The notes under the pieces are model-generated. The model searched no databases. It was not told where the DNA came from and was given only the letters and a program-made list of their open reading frames with translations. The position numbers and the translations under genes are program-made. Source: Mycobacterium neglectum (GTDB taxonomy: Bacteria > Actinomycetota > Actinomycetes > Mycobacteriales > Mycobacteriaceae). From it: a stretch of 64,000 bases of DNA. The DNA lies in the NCBI RefSeq assembly GCF_002591975.1, contig NZ_NVQE01000017.1, positions 52,369 to 116,368 on the forward strand, given 5' to 3'. Positions 16,763 to 25,199 of the stretch are shown in pieces (position 1 is the stretch's first letter; every line of letters begins with the position of its first letter).

Positions 16763-17641
16763 TTACTTCCAGTGCGGCTCGAGCAACGTCGACCAGGCTT
16801 CGTCGAGCTGCTGCCACTCCGCCGGGCAGCCCGCCGCGCGGTCCTCGGGCAGCTGACCGTTGGCGACCATATCGCCGTTGGCGTCCGGATTCGACCCATA
16901 GATCCAGCAATCCATGTTGTACACACGCTGCAGGTTCAGTGAGTGTTCGTCGGCCATGTCTTCCGCGGTGAACTCGGTCTGTACTTCTGCGAGTGCGGCG
17001 AAGGCGCGCGCGAAGTCCTTTACGGACTGCACCGACTCCGGATCGACCGTGCCGTCCTCGCCGGGCGTCAGAAGTAAGTAGGCGGCGGCCTGATCGGCGA
17101 CGTCCTCCTCGCGTCCGGTGACCGGCAGGTCATAGATGCTGATCGCCATGTGGCCGGTCTCGTGATAGAAGGTCGTGTACTCGGAGCCAAGCGCTGACTG
17201 GAGGGGATCGGCGTCACCCGCCTTTGTGAAAACGCCCATGGACCAGTCGGTGTCCTCGTAGCACATGGTGATGGCGTTATCGGCTTCGCTCCAATATGCG
17301 TTCGGCACACCGCATTGCGCCCCGCGCAGCGTGATGTCGTTGGGCAGCACGAGCGTCTGGTTGATGTCGTCGGCGAGGTCTTCGAGCATGCGATTGTCCT
17401 GCTGGATCTGGCGGCCGTTCAACGCTTCTGGGGTATCGGCGTCTTCGTAGGTGACGATCATCGTCCCGCCGGGGCCGTCGGCGGGAGCCTCTGGCGCACC
17501 GTTCTCCGCGTCGACTTTGCCCTTCACCGAGCTCTCCGCGGCCGCCGAAGTCTCAGGCGCCTCGGCCTCCTCCGCGGGGGTACTACTGCACCCGACCACG
17601 ATCAACCCAGCTGCCAACACCGGCAGAATTCGAGTGCGCAT
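16763..17641 (-). CDS. DUF4344 zinc metallopeptidase lipoprotein
   Basis: A 292-aa predicted lipoprotein (lipobox IVVGC, Cys18) with an acidic low-complexity linker rich in Glu/Ala/Pro to about residue 60. The zinc motif HETGH is at 160-164 and is followed by GREEDVADQAA, where a Glu likely supplies the third ligand. This arrangement fits DUF4344 putative metallopeptidases. Cys110, Cys127 and further Cys in the mature part could form disulfides. It acts at the outer face of the membrane; the substrate is unknown. ATG 17641 was chosen for the signal peptide; the upstream open frame is antisense to the next gene. Confidence 0.85.
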   Translation of the reverse strand: MRTRILPVLAAGLIVVGCSSTPAEEAEAPETSAAAESSVKGKVDAENGAPEAPADGPGGTMIVTYEDADTPEALNGRQIQQDNRMLEDLADDINQTLVLPNDITLRGAQCGVPNAYWSEADNAITMCYEDTDWSMGVFTKAGDADPLQSALGSEYTTFYHETGHMAISIYDLPVTGREEDVADQAAAYLLLTPGEDGTVDPESVQSVKDFARAFAALAEVQTEFTAEDMADEHSLNLQRVYNMDCWIYGSNPDANGDMVANGQLPEDRAAGCPAEWQQLDEAWSTLLEPHWK

Positions 17642-17738
17642 GGCATTACCCCTTAGCTGTGACCCCTGAAATTGACACAGTCGCAGATTTTGAGCGCGAA
17701 GTAAATGGTGACCAGGCCATTTGGTGCCTGCCGGTGCG

Positions 17739-18986
17739 CTACTGCGAATCGGGGTAGGTGACCGCGTCGACGACGCCGCCGCCCTTGACGTCACCGCCGA
17801 GCAGGACCGTCGAGGTACCCAACGCCGGGTCGTAGCCGAGGAGCGACTCGCCGGTGCCGCACGACAGTGAGGCCTGCAGCTGGAGCTGACCGTCGGCGAC
17901 GCCGAGCACTCGGACGCTGCGTTGGTCGTCGATGTCCGGTACGGACACCGGCGTGGTCGTTCCGTCGGCCTCGTTGAGCTTGGCGAGGTACACGAACCCG
18001 CACCCGCCCGCCGCCTGCACGAAGGTGCCTTCCGGCAGCCGCCAGGCGTTGAGGTCGGCGAGGTCTTGTCCCTGCGTGCCATCGTTCTTGAAAGTCAGCG
18101 GGGTCGGCGACCCACCGTCGAGGGGCACGAGCCACAGCCGCGAGTAGCTGAAATCCGTTCCGTTGCAACGCGCCAGCGCGACATCGGTGTCCCACCACCG
18201 CAGCGGAGAGCAGCTGGCGGCATCTGGAACCGGCAGCCCCGCGCCCGGCGTTCCGTCGTTGCCCATCAACGAAAGACCGGCGTCGGTGCCCAGCACCAGT
18301 CGAGTGCCGTCGGGCGTGGAGAGAAGCTCAGCGTTGAACTCGCCCCCGAGCTTGTCCACCGGGTACGTCAGCTGCTGCTTGCCGGTGAGGTCTACGCGTG
18401 TCAGCGATGCCCCGCTGTCGACGTCGTTGGACTTCAGCAGGAGCACCGCCTTGCCTTCGGGTTTCGAGTAACGGGGGGAGACGGAGAAGCCGTCTTTGAC
18501 AGGGAACGAGGTCCGCTCGCCGCGGCGCAGATCGACCTCGATCACGGTCAAGTCGTCGCCGCGCCGAGTGAAAAGCGCCCGAGTCCCGTCGCCCGACCAG
18601 TCGACCAATGAGGGCAGCGAGCCATTCTCGCCGGGGGCTTCGAACGTCGTGATGGCGTATCGGCCGCCCTCGGGGTTGACGAGGTACAACGTCGTCGCCG
18701 CGTTGTAGGGCGTCGGCTCGCCAGGCTCGAACTCGTCGCCGGAATTCGAGGGTGTGGCTTCGTTCCACATCGCGAGCATCCAGCCGGGGCCCACCTCCGA
18801 CCAGGGCACGTCCTGGATCGGCGCCTCATTGCTGTGAGCCACCATCTCTGCGGAGGGTGTTGCGGACTGGGTCGACGCCGGCGTGGGCGTGCCGCGGTGC
18901 GCGGCGGGTTCCGTTGACGACGAGCATCCGACCAGCACGACAGCTGTCGCCGCGAAGACCGCGGCTCGACTCAAGATCTCTGACAT
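17739..18986 (-). CDS. Beta-propeller-like (TolB/WD40-type) lipoprotein
   Basis: A 415-aa lipoprotein (lipobox VVLVGC, Cys about 21) followed by a Thr/Ser/Pro-rich linker. Repeated blade-like segments such as VDWSGDGTRALFTRRG, STPDGTRLVLGTDAG and LRWWDTDVALARC resemble TolB/WD40 propeller repeats. A Cys pair near the C-terminus may lock the propeller. The function is unknown; such proteins usually bind partners outside the membrane. The ATG has GGAAAGGA upstream. It and the metallopeptidase 97 nt downstream are co-directional and may be co-transcribed. Confidence 0.78.
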   Translation of the reverse strand: MSEILSRAAVFAATAVVLVGCSSSTEPAAHRGTPTPASTQSATPSAEMVAHSNEAPIQDVPWSEVGPGWMLAMWNEATPSNSGDEFEPGEPTPYNAATTLYLVNPEGGRYAITTFEAPGENGSLPSLVDWSGDGTRALFTRRGDDLTVIEVDLRRGERTSFPVKDGFSVSPRYSKPEGKAVLLLKSNDVDSGASLTRVDLTGKQQLTYPVDKLGGEFNAELLSTPDGTRLVLGTDAGLSLMGNDGTPGAGLPVPDAASCSPLRWWDTDVALARCNGTDFSYSRLWLVPLDGGSPTPLTFKNDGTQGQDLADLNAWRLPEGTFVQAAGGCGFVYLAKLNEADGTTTPVSVPDIDDQRSVRVLGVADGQLQLQASLSCGTGESLLGYDPALGTSTVLLGGDVKGGGVVDAVTYPDSQ

Positions 18987-19046
18987 GGGCGTTCCTTTCC
19001 AGTGTGGAATGGTGCGCCGGACGCCTTGGAAGATTCTTGATGCCCG

Positions 19047-19529
19047 TCAGCGCGGGGTGAACTTGACCGCGATGATCTTCTCGCGGGCGAACGCCTCGGC
19101 GAACTCGTCTACGGTCGGGATCCGGTCGTCGCGGAACTTCAGCCCCATCATCGTCTGCGCCTTCTTGACGCCGTAGTTCTGGGCGCACCGGTGCGCGAGG
19201 TCAGCGACGACGGCCGGGTCCGAGATGAGCTCGCCGCGCATCTTCGCCGGCTTCCCGTCGTGGAGCACCTCGGCGTCGGCGCCACCGCTGAAGTTGTGCT
19301 TCCACCCCGCGGCCGCAATGGCGTACAGGGCACCGTCGATCTCATGGGCGCTGACCGGAATCGAGAACTGGCGGCCCGACTTTCGTCCCTTGAAGTTCAG
19401 CACCATCAGCTGACGGCGCAGCGGCCCCGCCAGCGGAGTGCCCAGCAGGAAGCGCAACATCGGATTGACGGCTTTCAGAAGCTTCTCCGGCGGATGCCCT
19501 GCGGCGACCGCGGGTACCTGATCTGTCAT
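19047..19529 (-). CDS. Deazaflavin (F420)-dependent nitroreductase/quinone reductase family protein
   Basis: A 160-aa protein of the Ddn/FDOR-A split-beta-barrel family. The core carries the hallmark GRKSGRQFSIPVS, followed by LYAIAAAGWKHNF, the region that contacts F420. Family members reduce quinones or nitro compounds with F420H2. The N-terminal helix could associate with the membrane. ATG 19529 was chosen over GTG 19538 because TAGCGT (19537-19542) sits 7 nt upstream of the ATG, implying a leaderless transcript, and it would overlap the GTG. The exact substrate is unknown. Confidence 0.85.
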   Translation of the reverse strand: MTDQVPAVAAGHPPEKLLKAVNPMLRFLLGTPLAGPLRRQLMVLNFKGRKSGRQFSIPVSAHEIDGALYAIAAAGWKHNFSGGADAEVLHDGKPAKMRGELISDPAVVADLAHRCAQNYGVKKAQTMMGLKFRDDRIPTVDEFAEAFAREKIIAVKFTPR

Positions 19530-19575
19530 AGCGGACACGCTATGCCCGATCGATGACGTGCTGACGGGTATTGCG

Positions 19576-19962
19576 TTAAAGGTTGCCCAGGTCGTCGGGT
19601 ACGTCGACGGCGTTCTCGCGCAGCGCTTCGATCGGCACTATTTCGAGGGTGCGCGCGTGGGTGCAGGCCAGCACAACGGGTGCCGCGCAGCCGTCCTGAT
19701 ATGCCCTCTGCCAGTTCACCGCGGTGACGCACCAGCGGTCGCCGGGCTCCAAACCGGGAAAACGGTACTGCGGCATCGGCGTCGACAGATCGTTGCCGAT
19801 CGAGCGTTGATGCTCGAGGAACTCGGCGGTCACGACCGCGCAGATGGTGTGCCTGCCGATGTCCTGAGGTCCGGTCGAGCAGCAGCCGTCGCGGAAGAAG
19901 CCCGTCATCGGGTCGGTGCCACACGGCTCCAGCGGGCCGCCCAACACGTTGAGTTCAGCCAT
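19576..19962 (-). CDS. DUF2237 family protein
   Basis: A 128-aa protein with the DUF2237 signatures NVLGGPLEPCG, MTGFFRDGCC and GDRWCVTAVNW. The conserved Cys/Asp/His content suggests metal binding, but no activity is established. It is probably cytoplasmic. A CATACT box lies 6 nt before the ATG, suggesting leaderless transcription. The next upstream gene on the same strand is the repeat-flanked DUF559 gene, 105 nt away. Confidence 0.88.
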   Translation of the reverse strand: MAELNVLGGPLEPCGTDPMTGFFRDGCCSTGPQDIGRHTICAVVTAEFLEHQRSIGNDLSTPMPQYRFPGLEPGDRWCVTAVNWQRAYQDGCAAPVVLACTHARTLEIVPIEALRENAVDVPDDLGNL

Positions 19963-20030
19963 CGGCTCAGTATGGACCTCGTGTTTGCGAATGGTCCGAC
20001 TGTCGGGAGACGCCGGACGTCTGCCTTCTG

Positions 20031-20087
20031 TAGTGATTTCGGTGCGCTAACGACCGCTCACCGAACGTCAGCGCACCGAGATCGCAT
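20031..20087. repeat. 57-bp palindromic repeat, copy 1
   Basis: This 57-nt sequence matches 20970-21026 in direct orientation with only two mismatches. Its ends form a 14-bp inverted repeat (GATTTCGGTGCGCT at 20035-20048 with AGCGCACCGAGATC at 20070-20083, one mismatch). On the minus strand it overlaps the last codons and stop of the DUF559 gene, so the protein end AISVR is encoded by the repeat. Confidence 0.9.
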
Positions 20088-20928
20088 GTCGAATCGTGGC
20101 GAGCACGCGCTGCGGATGCTCGGTCAAGTCCAGCCAGGTGAACCTCAAGATCTGCCAACCCGCCAGAGCGATGGCGTTCTGCCGCTTCCGGTCGATCTGA
20201 AACGCCTTCGCATCCGAGTGAAACGCCCAGCCGTCCGTCTCCACAGCGACCCGGGCCGCGAGAAATCCGACATCGACCTTGTAGCCCGCAACCGGGTAGT
20301 TCGTCCGCCAGCCAGTAATACCCGCTTCACGTAAGAGTTTCACGAGTAGACGCTCGGCGGCGGACCTAGCTCCGTCATCGGCGGCCTGCAGTAAGCGCCG
20401 GGCCGCGGGTGAGCCGTGTCGACCCTTGTTACGGAGATGCGCTCGCCACAGCTGTCGCAGATCAACATCACGTTGGAGAGCTCTATCCATCAGTTCGGCA
20501 CCGCCAGGACGAATGATCGCTGTCTCGAGAATTGTTAGCACTCTGGCTGTTACACGTACCCCGCGAATGACAATTATGTCGGAGGGATCTAGATCGCGCC
20601 GGCGCAGTCGGGTTCCATCATGGCAACGTCCGTGCCCGGTACGCGGCATGGTCACGTCAACGACATCCGGAGCGAACAGCGTCAGTTTGTGCAAGCACGC
20701 GGCCGCAAGTCCGCTGGCAGTCGCGCGATCCCCGTAGCCCCATACGGCGGCGCGGATACGCGCTCGATCGCCGAACTCACGGTCGTCGACGAAATAAACC
20801 CCGCGGCCGCACCTCCGCCACTCGCCGGCCTGCACTCGGCGCTGGACGGACTGCAAGCTGAGTCCGACGCTGCGGGCCTGAGCGAGGGTAATGACTCCGT
20901 CTTGGTCACGAAGCATGTCGTTCAGCAC
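20068..20928 (-). CDS. DUF559 endonuclease-fold protein with AbiEi-like N-terminal domain
   Basis: A 286-aa protein. The N-terminal half (DMLRDQDGVITLAQARS, VQRRVQAGEWRRCGRGVYFV) resembles the winged-helix AbiEi antitoxin/regulator domain. The C-terminal about 110 residues (YPVAGYKVDVGFLAARVAVETDGWAFHSD, then KRQNAIALAGWQILRFTW) match DUF559, a Vsr/PD-(D/E)xK-like fold with D and E/D candidates in VDVGF and VETDG. Such proteins are common in mycobacteria and have no settled role. Codon use is less GC-biased than neighbours (around 20510-20600). It is flanked by two near-identical palindromic repeats, suggesting an acquired cassette. Confidence 0.85.
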   Translation of the reverse strand: MLNDMLRDQDGVITLAQARSVGLSLQSVQRRVQAGEWRRCGRGVYFVDDREFGDRARIRAAVWGYGDRATASGLAAACLHKLTLFAPDVVDVTMPRTGHGRCHDGTRLRRRDLDPSDIIVIRGVRVTARVLTILETAIIRPGGAELMDRALQRDVDLRQLWRAHLRNKGRHGSPAARRLLQAADDGARSAAERLLVKLLREAGITGWRTNYPVAGYKVDVGFLAARVAVETDGWAFHSDAKAFQIDRKRQNAIALAGWQILRFTWLDLTEHPQRVLATIRHAISVR

Positions 20929-20969
20929 AAACGAATGGACGCTTGTAAGCGTCGTTGGGTTCCACGACG

Positions 20970-21026
20970 TAGTGATTTCGGTGCGCTAACGACCGCTCAC
21001 CGAACGCCAGCGCACCGAAATCGCAT
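20970..21026. repeat. 57-bp palindromic repeat, copy 2
   Basis: The second copy starts exactly 939 nt after copy 1. Its arms GATTTCGGTGCGCT (20974-20987) and AGCGCACCGAAATC (21009-21022) are a perfect 14-bp inverted repeat with a 21-nt loop. It abuts the stop codon of the minus-strand flippase gene, so it can serve as that gene's terminator; copy 1 has the same relation to the DUF559 gene. Confidence 0.9.
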
Positions 21027-23398
21027 TAGATGCGGGAGTTCTGGGTCATCCACCGCATGACCTGCCAACCGACGAACACCGGCAACCAGGTCGTCAGCAC
21101 GCGATAGAGCAGCACCGACGGAACGGCGACGGCCGCGGCCATCCCGAAAGCCGCGAGGCCACCGATCAGCGCGGCCTCCACAGCGCCGACGCCGCCGGGT
21201 GTCGGCGCCGCCGAAGCGAGGGTGCCACCGATCATCGTCACGACGGTGACGGTGATGAACGACGTGTCGCCGCCGAACGCCTCGATGGCCGCCCACAGTG
21301 CGAAGGCATTGCCGAGAGTGGTTGCCGCGCAACCGAGCACGATCACCGCCAGGCGCTGGGGTTCGCGGCCGAGTTCGATGAGGTGGCCGATCACCTCCTG
21401 CAGCCGCGGACGCACCGACGTCGCCAGCCATCGTCGCAGCCTGGGCACGAGCAGGAACGTGCCGATCAAACCCAGCAGCAGGCCGGCCACCAGGTACAGA
21501 ACGTTGACGCTGGGAACGAACCGAGAAAGGTTGGCGGACACGCCTGCTGCGGTGCTGAAGAAGATCAGCAGCAAAATGTGGGTGATCACCTGGACCGACT
21601 GTTGCAGCGCGACTGCTGTGGTCGCGCGCATCGGGGTGAGACCGCCCTTTTGCAGATACCTTGCGCTGAGCGCCAAACCGCCCACTCCCGCCGGTGTCGT
21701 GGTGGCGGCGAACTTGTTGGCCACCTGCATGACGATCAGGCCCCAGAGCTTGACCACACCGTCGGCCGCGGCCCACAGCGCCGCCGCGGCGCCCAGATAC
21801 GTCAGCATCGACGCCGCCAACCCGAGAAGCGCGAACCACCAGTTCGCGGTGCGCAATTCGGTGAGGAACGTCGGCACCGAGCTGATGAACGGATACGCGA
21901 CATAGACCAGCGCGATCAGCAGCACGAGCTGGATCAACTGGCCGCGGGTGAACCGCGTGACGGTCTCGGTGCGGATCTCATCGACCCGCGTCTGGCTCTT
22001 CACCTCGTCGCGCGCGGCGGAGATGATCGCCTTCGGTTCCTGCACGGATTGCCGGATGCGTGACGGCACAGCCGCTTTCGTGAGCCGTCGCGAGGCGGAC
22101 AGCACGGTGTCCTTGCCGAACACGTCGATGGCAGCCCGCACCGCTGACGGTGCGTCGTACAGATGGGTCGTCGTCACCAAGAGCTGCGCGATATCGGACC
22201 GCAGCTGCGCCTCCGTTGCGCCGTACTCCGCGCTTTCGAAGCCGCCGAACAACACGCCCTCGTCGACGGTGATCTCGCTGGCGCGCAGATCTCCGTGCGA
22301 GATCTGGCAGTCGTGAAGTTCGCGCAACGACTCCCAGACCCGGCTGACGGGAATGGCCGCCGTGCAGTCGCCGATCGGCGTTCCGCGCTCGGGGGTGTGG
22401 GCGTACAACGTCCAGCTGCGTTCGAGCGCGGCGACGGCGATCGTGGAGATGTTGGCGATCTTGAGTTGACCGATCGCGATGGCCATCAACGCCCGGTGTT
22501 CGACAGCGCGGCGCATGGATGCGTGCAGCGGCGCAGTCTCGCGGTCACGCAACCGCACCTTGCGCCACAGCTGCAGAAGCACGCCGCCGCCGCGTTGATG
22601 GGGTCCGTACATCTCCATCACGGCCGTCGTCTGCTGGTGCTCGCACACCGCCTGCAGGATCAGCGGCCCGGCCCCCGATGGCCGCACCACCTTGAGTTCG
22701 GACACGACGCATCCGCGACGGGCCATCGCGCGCACTGCCCCCTCCAGGGGCACGTCGAGCCCGGGGGTTCCGACGACGAGCACCACCAAGGCGCCGATGA
22801 ACCAGCCGACGGCGAGGCCGAACAGGGAGCGCGCGGGAACCACGGCGCTGATGACGAGATGGATCGGCACGAACGCCAGCAGCAGCCCCCACCACCAGCG
22901 CCGCCACCGCGCGGGCAGCCAGGGCCCCGAGACGGTGAGCACCGCGGCCAGCATCGCGATCCAGCGCGGGTCGTCGACGAATTGGGAGGGCAGTGTGTCG
23001 AGCCGCTCCGAGAGGTCGAAGTGCCACTTCGGCGCCGCGATGCCTGCGTTGGTGATCGACAGCGCCAGACCGGCGATCGCCGCCGCGGCCGCGTACGCAC
23101 CGAGCAGTTTCCACTGGCGGGCGACGACGAGGCTGACCAGGATGACGAACGGCAATGCCAGGATCGCGACGCCGTAGATCAGATAGACCAGGTTGGCCTG
23201 GGTAGGCGTCAGGACCGCGACGATCTCGGACACGGACCGCTCGAGGGCGACCCACTCGTTGCGGGTGATCAGCGAGCTGGTGATGACGACAGCCAGGAAC
23301 ACCGCGGACAGGGCCACTCGGACGATGTCGTTGGTGCGACGGGTCAACGGCTGCAGCAGGCTGCCCGTGACGGTGATATCCCGCCCGTCAACTCGCAT
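21026..23398 (-). CDS. MprF/LPG-flippase-like membrane protein with kinase-like domain
   Basis: A 790-aa integral membrane protein in three parts. Residues about 25-210 hold several transmembrane helices. Residues about 225-440 form a cytoplasmic domain with kinase-like marks: ELHDCQISHGDL (368-371 as HGDL in place of HRDL) followed by GVLFGGFESAEYG where DFG would be, so the metal-binding Asp is missing. Residues about 485-785 match the lysylphosphatidylglycerol synthetase transmembrane (UPF0104) flippase domain, including TTTPAGVGGLALSARY and APTPGGVGAVEAAL. It probably moves a lipid across the membrane under control of the pseudokinase-like domain; the lipid is unknown. Confidence 0.82.
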   Translation of the reverse strand: MRVDGRDITVTGSLLQPLTRRTNDIVRVALSAVFLAVVITSSLITRNEWVALERSVSEIVAVLTPTQANLVYLIYGVAILALPFVILVSLVVARQWKLLGAYAAAAAIAGLALSITNAGIAAPKWHFDLSERLDTLPSQFVDDPRWIAMLAAVLTVSGPWLPARWRRWWWGLLLAFVPIHLVISAVVPARSLFGLAVGWFIGALVVLVVGTPGLDVPLEGAVRAMARRGCVVSELKVVRPSGAGPLILQAVCEHQQTTAVMEMYGPHQRGGGVLLQLWRKVRLRDRETAPLHASMRRAVEHRALMAIAIGQLKIANISTIAVAALERSWTLYAHTPERGTPIGDCTAAIPVSRVWESLRELHDCQISHGDLRASEITVDEGVLFGGFESAEYGATEAQLRSDIAQLLVTTTHLYDAPSAVRAAIDVFGKDTVLSASRRLTKAAVPSRIRQSVQEPKAIISAARDEVKSQTRVDEIRTETVTRFTRGQLIQLVLLIALVYVAYPFISSVPTFLTELRTANWWFALLGLAASMLTYLGAAAALWAAADGVVKLWGLIVMQVANKFAATTTPAGVGGLALSARYLQKGGLTPMRATTAVALQQSVQVITHILLLIFFSTAAGVSANLSRFVPSVNVLYLVAGLLLGLIGTFLLVPRLRRWLATSVRPRLQEVIGHLIELGREPQRLAVIVLGCAATTLGNAFALWAAIEAFGGDTSFITVTVVTMIGGTLASAAPTPGGVGAVEAALIGGLAAFGMAAAVAVPSVLLYRVLTTWLPVFVGWQVMRWMTQNSRI

Positions 23399-23513
23399 GT
23401 ATCAAGGATCTTTCCGATGCGGCGCGCGGATGCGCGACTCGCCGACACATTAGCCGCCGATCTCTTTTTACGTCGTTCCCATCCCGACCTGACCGGTACC
23501 CGCAAACTGAAGG

Positions 23514-23542
23514 TTGCCCGAGCTGACTCCCGCACGTAGCGT
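23514..23542 (+). promoter_or_regulatory. Leaderless promoter of the P450 gene
   Basis: TTGCCC (23514-23519), a 17-nt spacer and TAGCGT (23537-23542) are followed after 7 nt by the ATG at 23550. Transcription would start at or beside the start codon. No Shine-Dalgarno sequence is present. Confidence 0.55.
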
Positions 23543-23549
23543 ATTAGGC

Positions 23550-24905
23550 ATGAGTCCAACAGCGCGGAATGGCCTGCCGGCCGGGCCCAAGTTGCCCGCG
23601 GTGCTGCAGCTGGTCCTGATGATGCGGTGGTGGCCGCAGTTCGTCGCGGCGTGCCGGCGTCGGCACGGCAAGATCTTCACGCTGCGCAACACCATGATGG
23701 GCGAGATGGTCTACCTGGCCGATCCGGATGCCATCAAGACGGTGTTCGCCGGTGACCCGCGGATTTTCCATGCGGGCGAAGCCAATTCGATGTTGGGCGG
23801 CCTGTTGGGCGACAGCTCGGTCCTGGTGATCGACGACGACGTCCATCGTGAGCGCCGCCGGTTGATGATGGCTCCTTTCCATCGCGACGCCGTCGCGCGC
23901 CAGGCCGAGTTGATGGCCGAGATCGCGGCGGAGAACATCGCGAGCTGGCCGGTCGGCGAATCGTTCCCGGTGGCACCGAAGACCTCGGAGATCACGCTGG
24001 AGGTGATACTGCGGACGGTGATCGGGGCCAGCGACCCGGCACGTCTGGCGGCGTTGCGTGACGTGATGCCGCGGCTGTTGAGAGTCGGCGCGTGGGAGTC
24101 GCTGGCCATCGCGAAGCCGAGCCTGCAGAGCCGTCTGCCGTGGCGTCGGCTCGCGCGCAACATGGAGGAATCCGACCGGCTGTTGTACGCCGAGATCGCC
24201 GAACGCCGCGCCGATCCGGACATCGCCGAGCGCACCGACGCTCTGGCGATGCTGGTCCAGGCGGGCGGCATGAGCGACAAGGAATTGCGCGATCAGCTGA
24301 TTACCTTGCTGGTCGCCGGCCACGACACCACCGCCACCGGGTTGGCATGGGCGTTGGAGCGGTTGACCCGCCATCCGGCGATCCTGGCGAAGGCGGTCGC
24401 CGCGGCCGAAGCCGGTGATGCCGCCGGCGACGAGTACCTCGATGCGATCGCCAAGGAGACGCTGCGGATCCGCCCGGTCGTGCCGGATGTCGGTCGGATC
24501 CTGAAGGAACCCGTCGAGGTCGCGGGATATCGGCTACCGGCCGGGGTGATGGTCGTCCCCAGCATCACGTCGGTGCACGCCGATCCGAACGTCTACCCGG
24601 ATCCGGACACATTCGATCCGGACCGGATGGTGGGCGCGACGCTGAGCCCGACGACGTGGTTCCCGTTCGGTGGCGGCAATCGGCGTTGTCTCGGTGCAGG
24701 TTTCGCGATGGTGGAGATGCGCATCGTGCTGCGCGAGATTCTTCGTCGCGTCGACCTCGCCACCACCGCCGAGGCTGGCGAGAAGACGCGGCTCAAGCAC
24801 GTGATCATGACGCCGGCGCGCGGCGGGCGGGTCACCGTCCGCGCCGTCAAGCAGGTCGCATCGGTAGCAGCCGGCGCACCGGAGGTGCCGTCGGCCAGCC
24901 TGTGA
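23550..24905 (+). CDS. Cytochrome P450, CYP135/CYP138-like
   Basis: A 451-aa P450 monooxygenase. The I-helix AGHDTT is at 256-261, the K-helix ETLR at 303-306, and the haem-binding loop FPFGGGNRRCLG places the thiolate at Cys380. Overall length and the N-terminus GPKLPAVLQLVLMMRWWP resemble the CYP135/CYP138 group of mycobacteria, by recall of the sequence pattern. No ferredoxin gene is adjacent. The substrate is unknown. The gene is monocistronic: it has its own leaderless promoter and converges with the Cys-rich peptide gene 10 nt beyond its stop. Confidence 0.92.
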   Translation: MSPTARNGLPAGPKLPAVLQLVLMMRWWPQFVAACRRRHGKIFTLRNTMMGEMVYLADPDAIKTVFAGDPRIFHAGEANSMLGGLLGDSSVLVIDDDVHRERRRLMMAPFHRDAVARQAELMAEIAAENIASWPVGESFPVAPKTSEITLEVILRTVIGASDPARLAALRDVMPRLLRVGAWESLAIAKPSLQSRLPWRRLARNMEESDRLLYAEIAERRADPDIAERTDALAMLVQAGGMSDKELRDQLITLLVAGHDTTATGLAWALERLTRHPAILAKAVAAAEAGDAAGDEYLDAIAKETLRIRPVVPDVGRILKEPVEVAGYRLPAGVMVVPSITSVHADPNVYPDPDTFDPDRMVGATLSPTTWFPFGGGNRRCLGAGFAMVEMRIVLREILRRVDLATTAEAGEKTRLKHVIMTPARGGRVTVRAVKQVASVAAGAPEVPSASL

Positions 24906-24915
24906 GCGACAGGCG

Positions 24916-25065
24916 CTACCTCACGTTGCAGCCGCTGCCCATGTTGTGGCAGTGACCGTTGCCCTTGCACGTGCCGCAACTGCACCCGCACGAGATGTGC
25001 GACTGCGGTTTGGGCCGCGGTGCAGGCGGCGGGAAGATGTCGTCGCGGTTGGATTCTCGTGACAT
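24916..25065 (-). CDS. 49-residue Cys-rich peptide, possible metal-binding protein
   Basis: A micro-protein with a hydrophilic Pro/Arg-rich N-terminal half (MSRESNRDDIFPPPAPRPKP) and a compact C-terminal half containing six Cys (spacing CxCxCxxC...C...C) plus three His. No signal peptide is present, so thiols would be reduced in the cytoplasm and could bind Zn, Cu or Fe-S. It resembles a metallothionein in composition but is not similar to MymT. The start is supported by GAGG 8-12 nt upstream. It lies divergently next to a receptor kinase gene and converges with the P450. The function is unknown. Confidence 0.7.
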   Translation of the reverse strand: MSRESNRDDIFPPPAPRPKPQSHISCGCSCGTCKGNGHCHNMGSGCNVR

Positions 25066-25199
25066 GTCGTTGCCTCGTTTCGGGTTCTCCGACACACTCG
25101 ACGGTAGGCCTGACCGCGACACATTTAAGACTTTCTGGCAAACGTGATGTAGTTTCGATCGACACGCGACGCGGGGGGCCCGCTGCCGAGGAGTTGACG

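Noticed and set aside
17642..18082. Extension of the DUF4344 gene upstream of ATG 17641
   Set aside because: It overlaps the lipoprotein gene at 17739 in another frame and would bury the lipoprotein signal peptide.
22163..23539. 458-aa plus-strand frame opposite the flippase gene
   Set aside because: Highly charged Gly/Arg/Asp shadow of a real transmembrane gene on the other strand.
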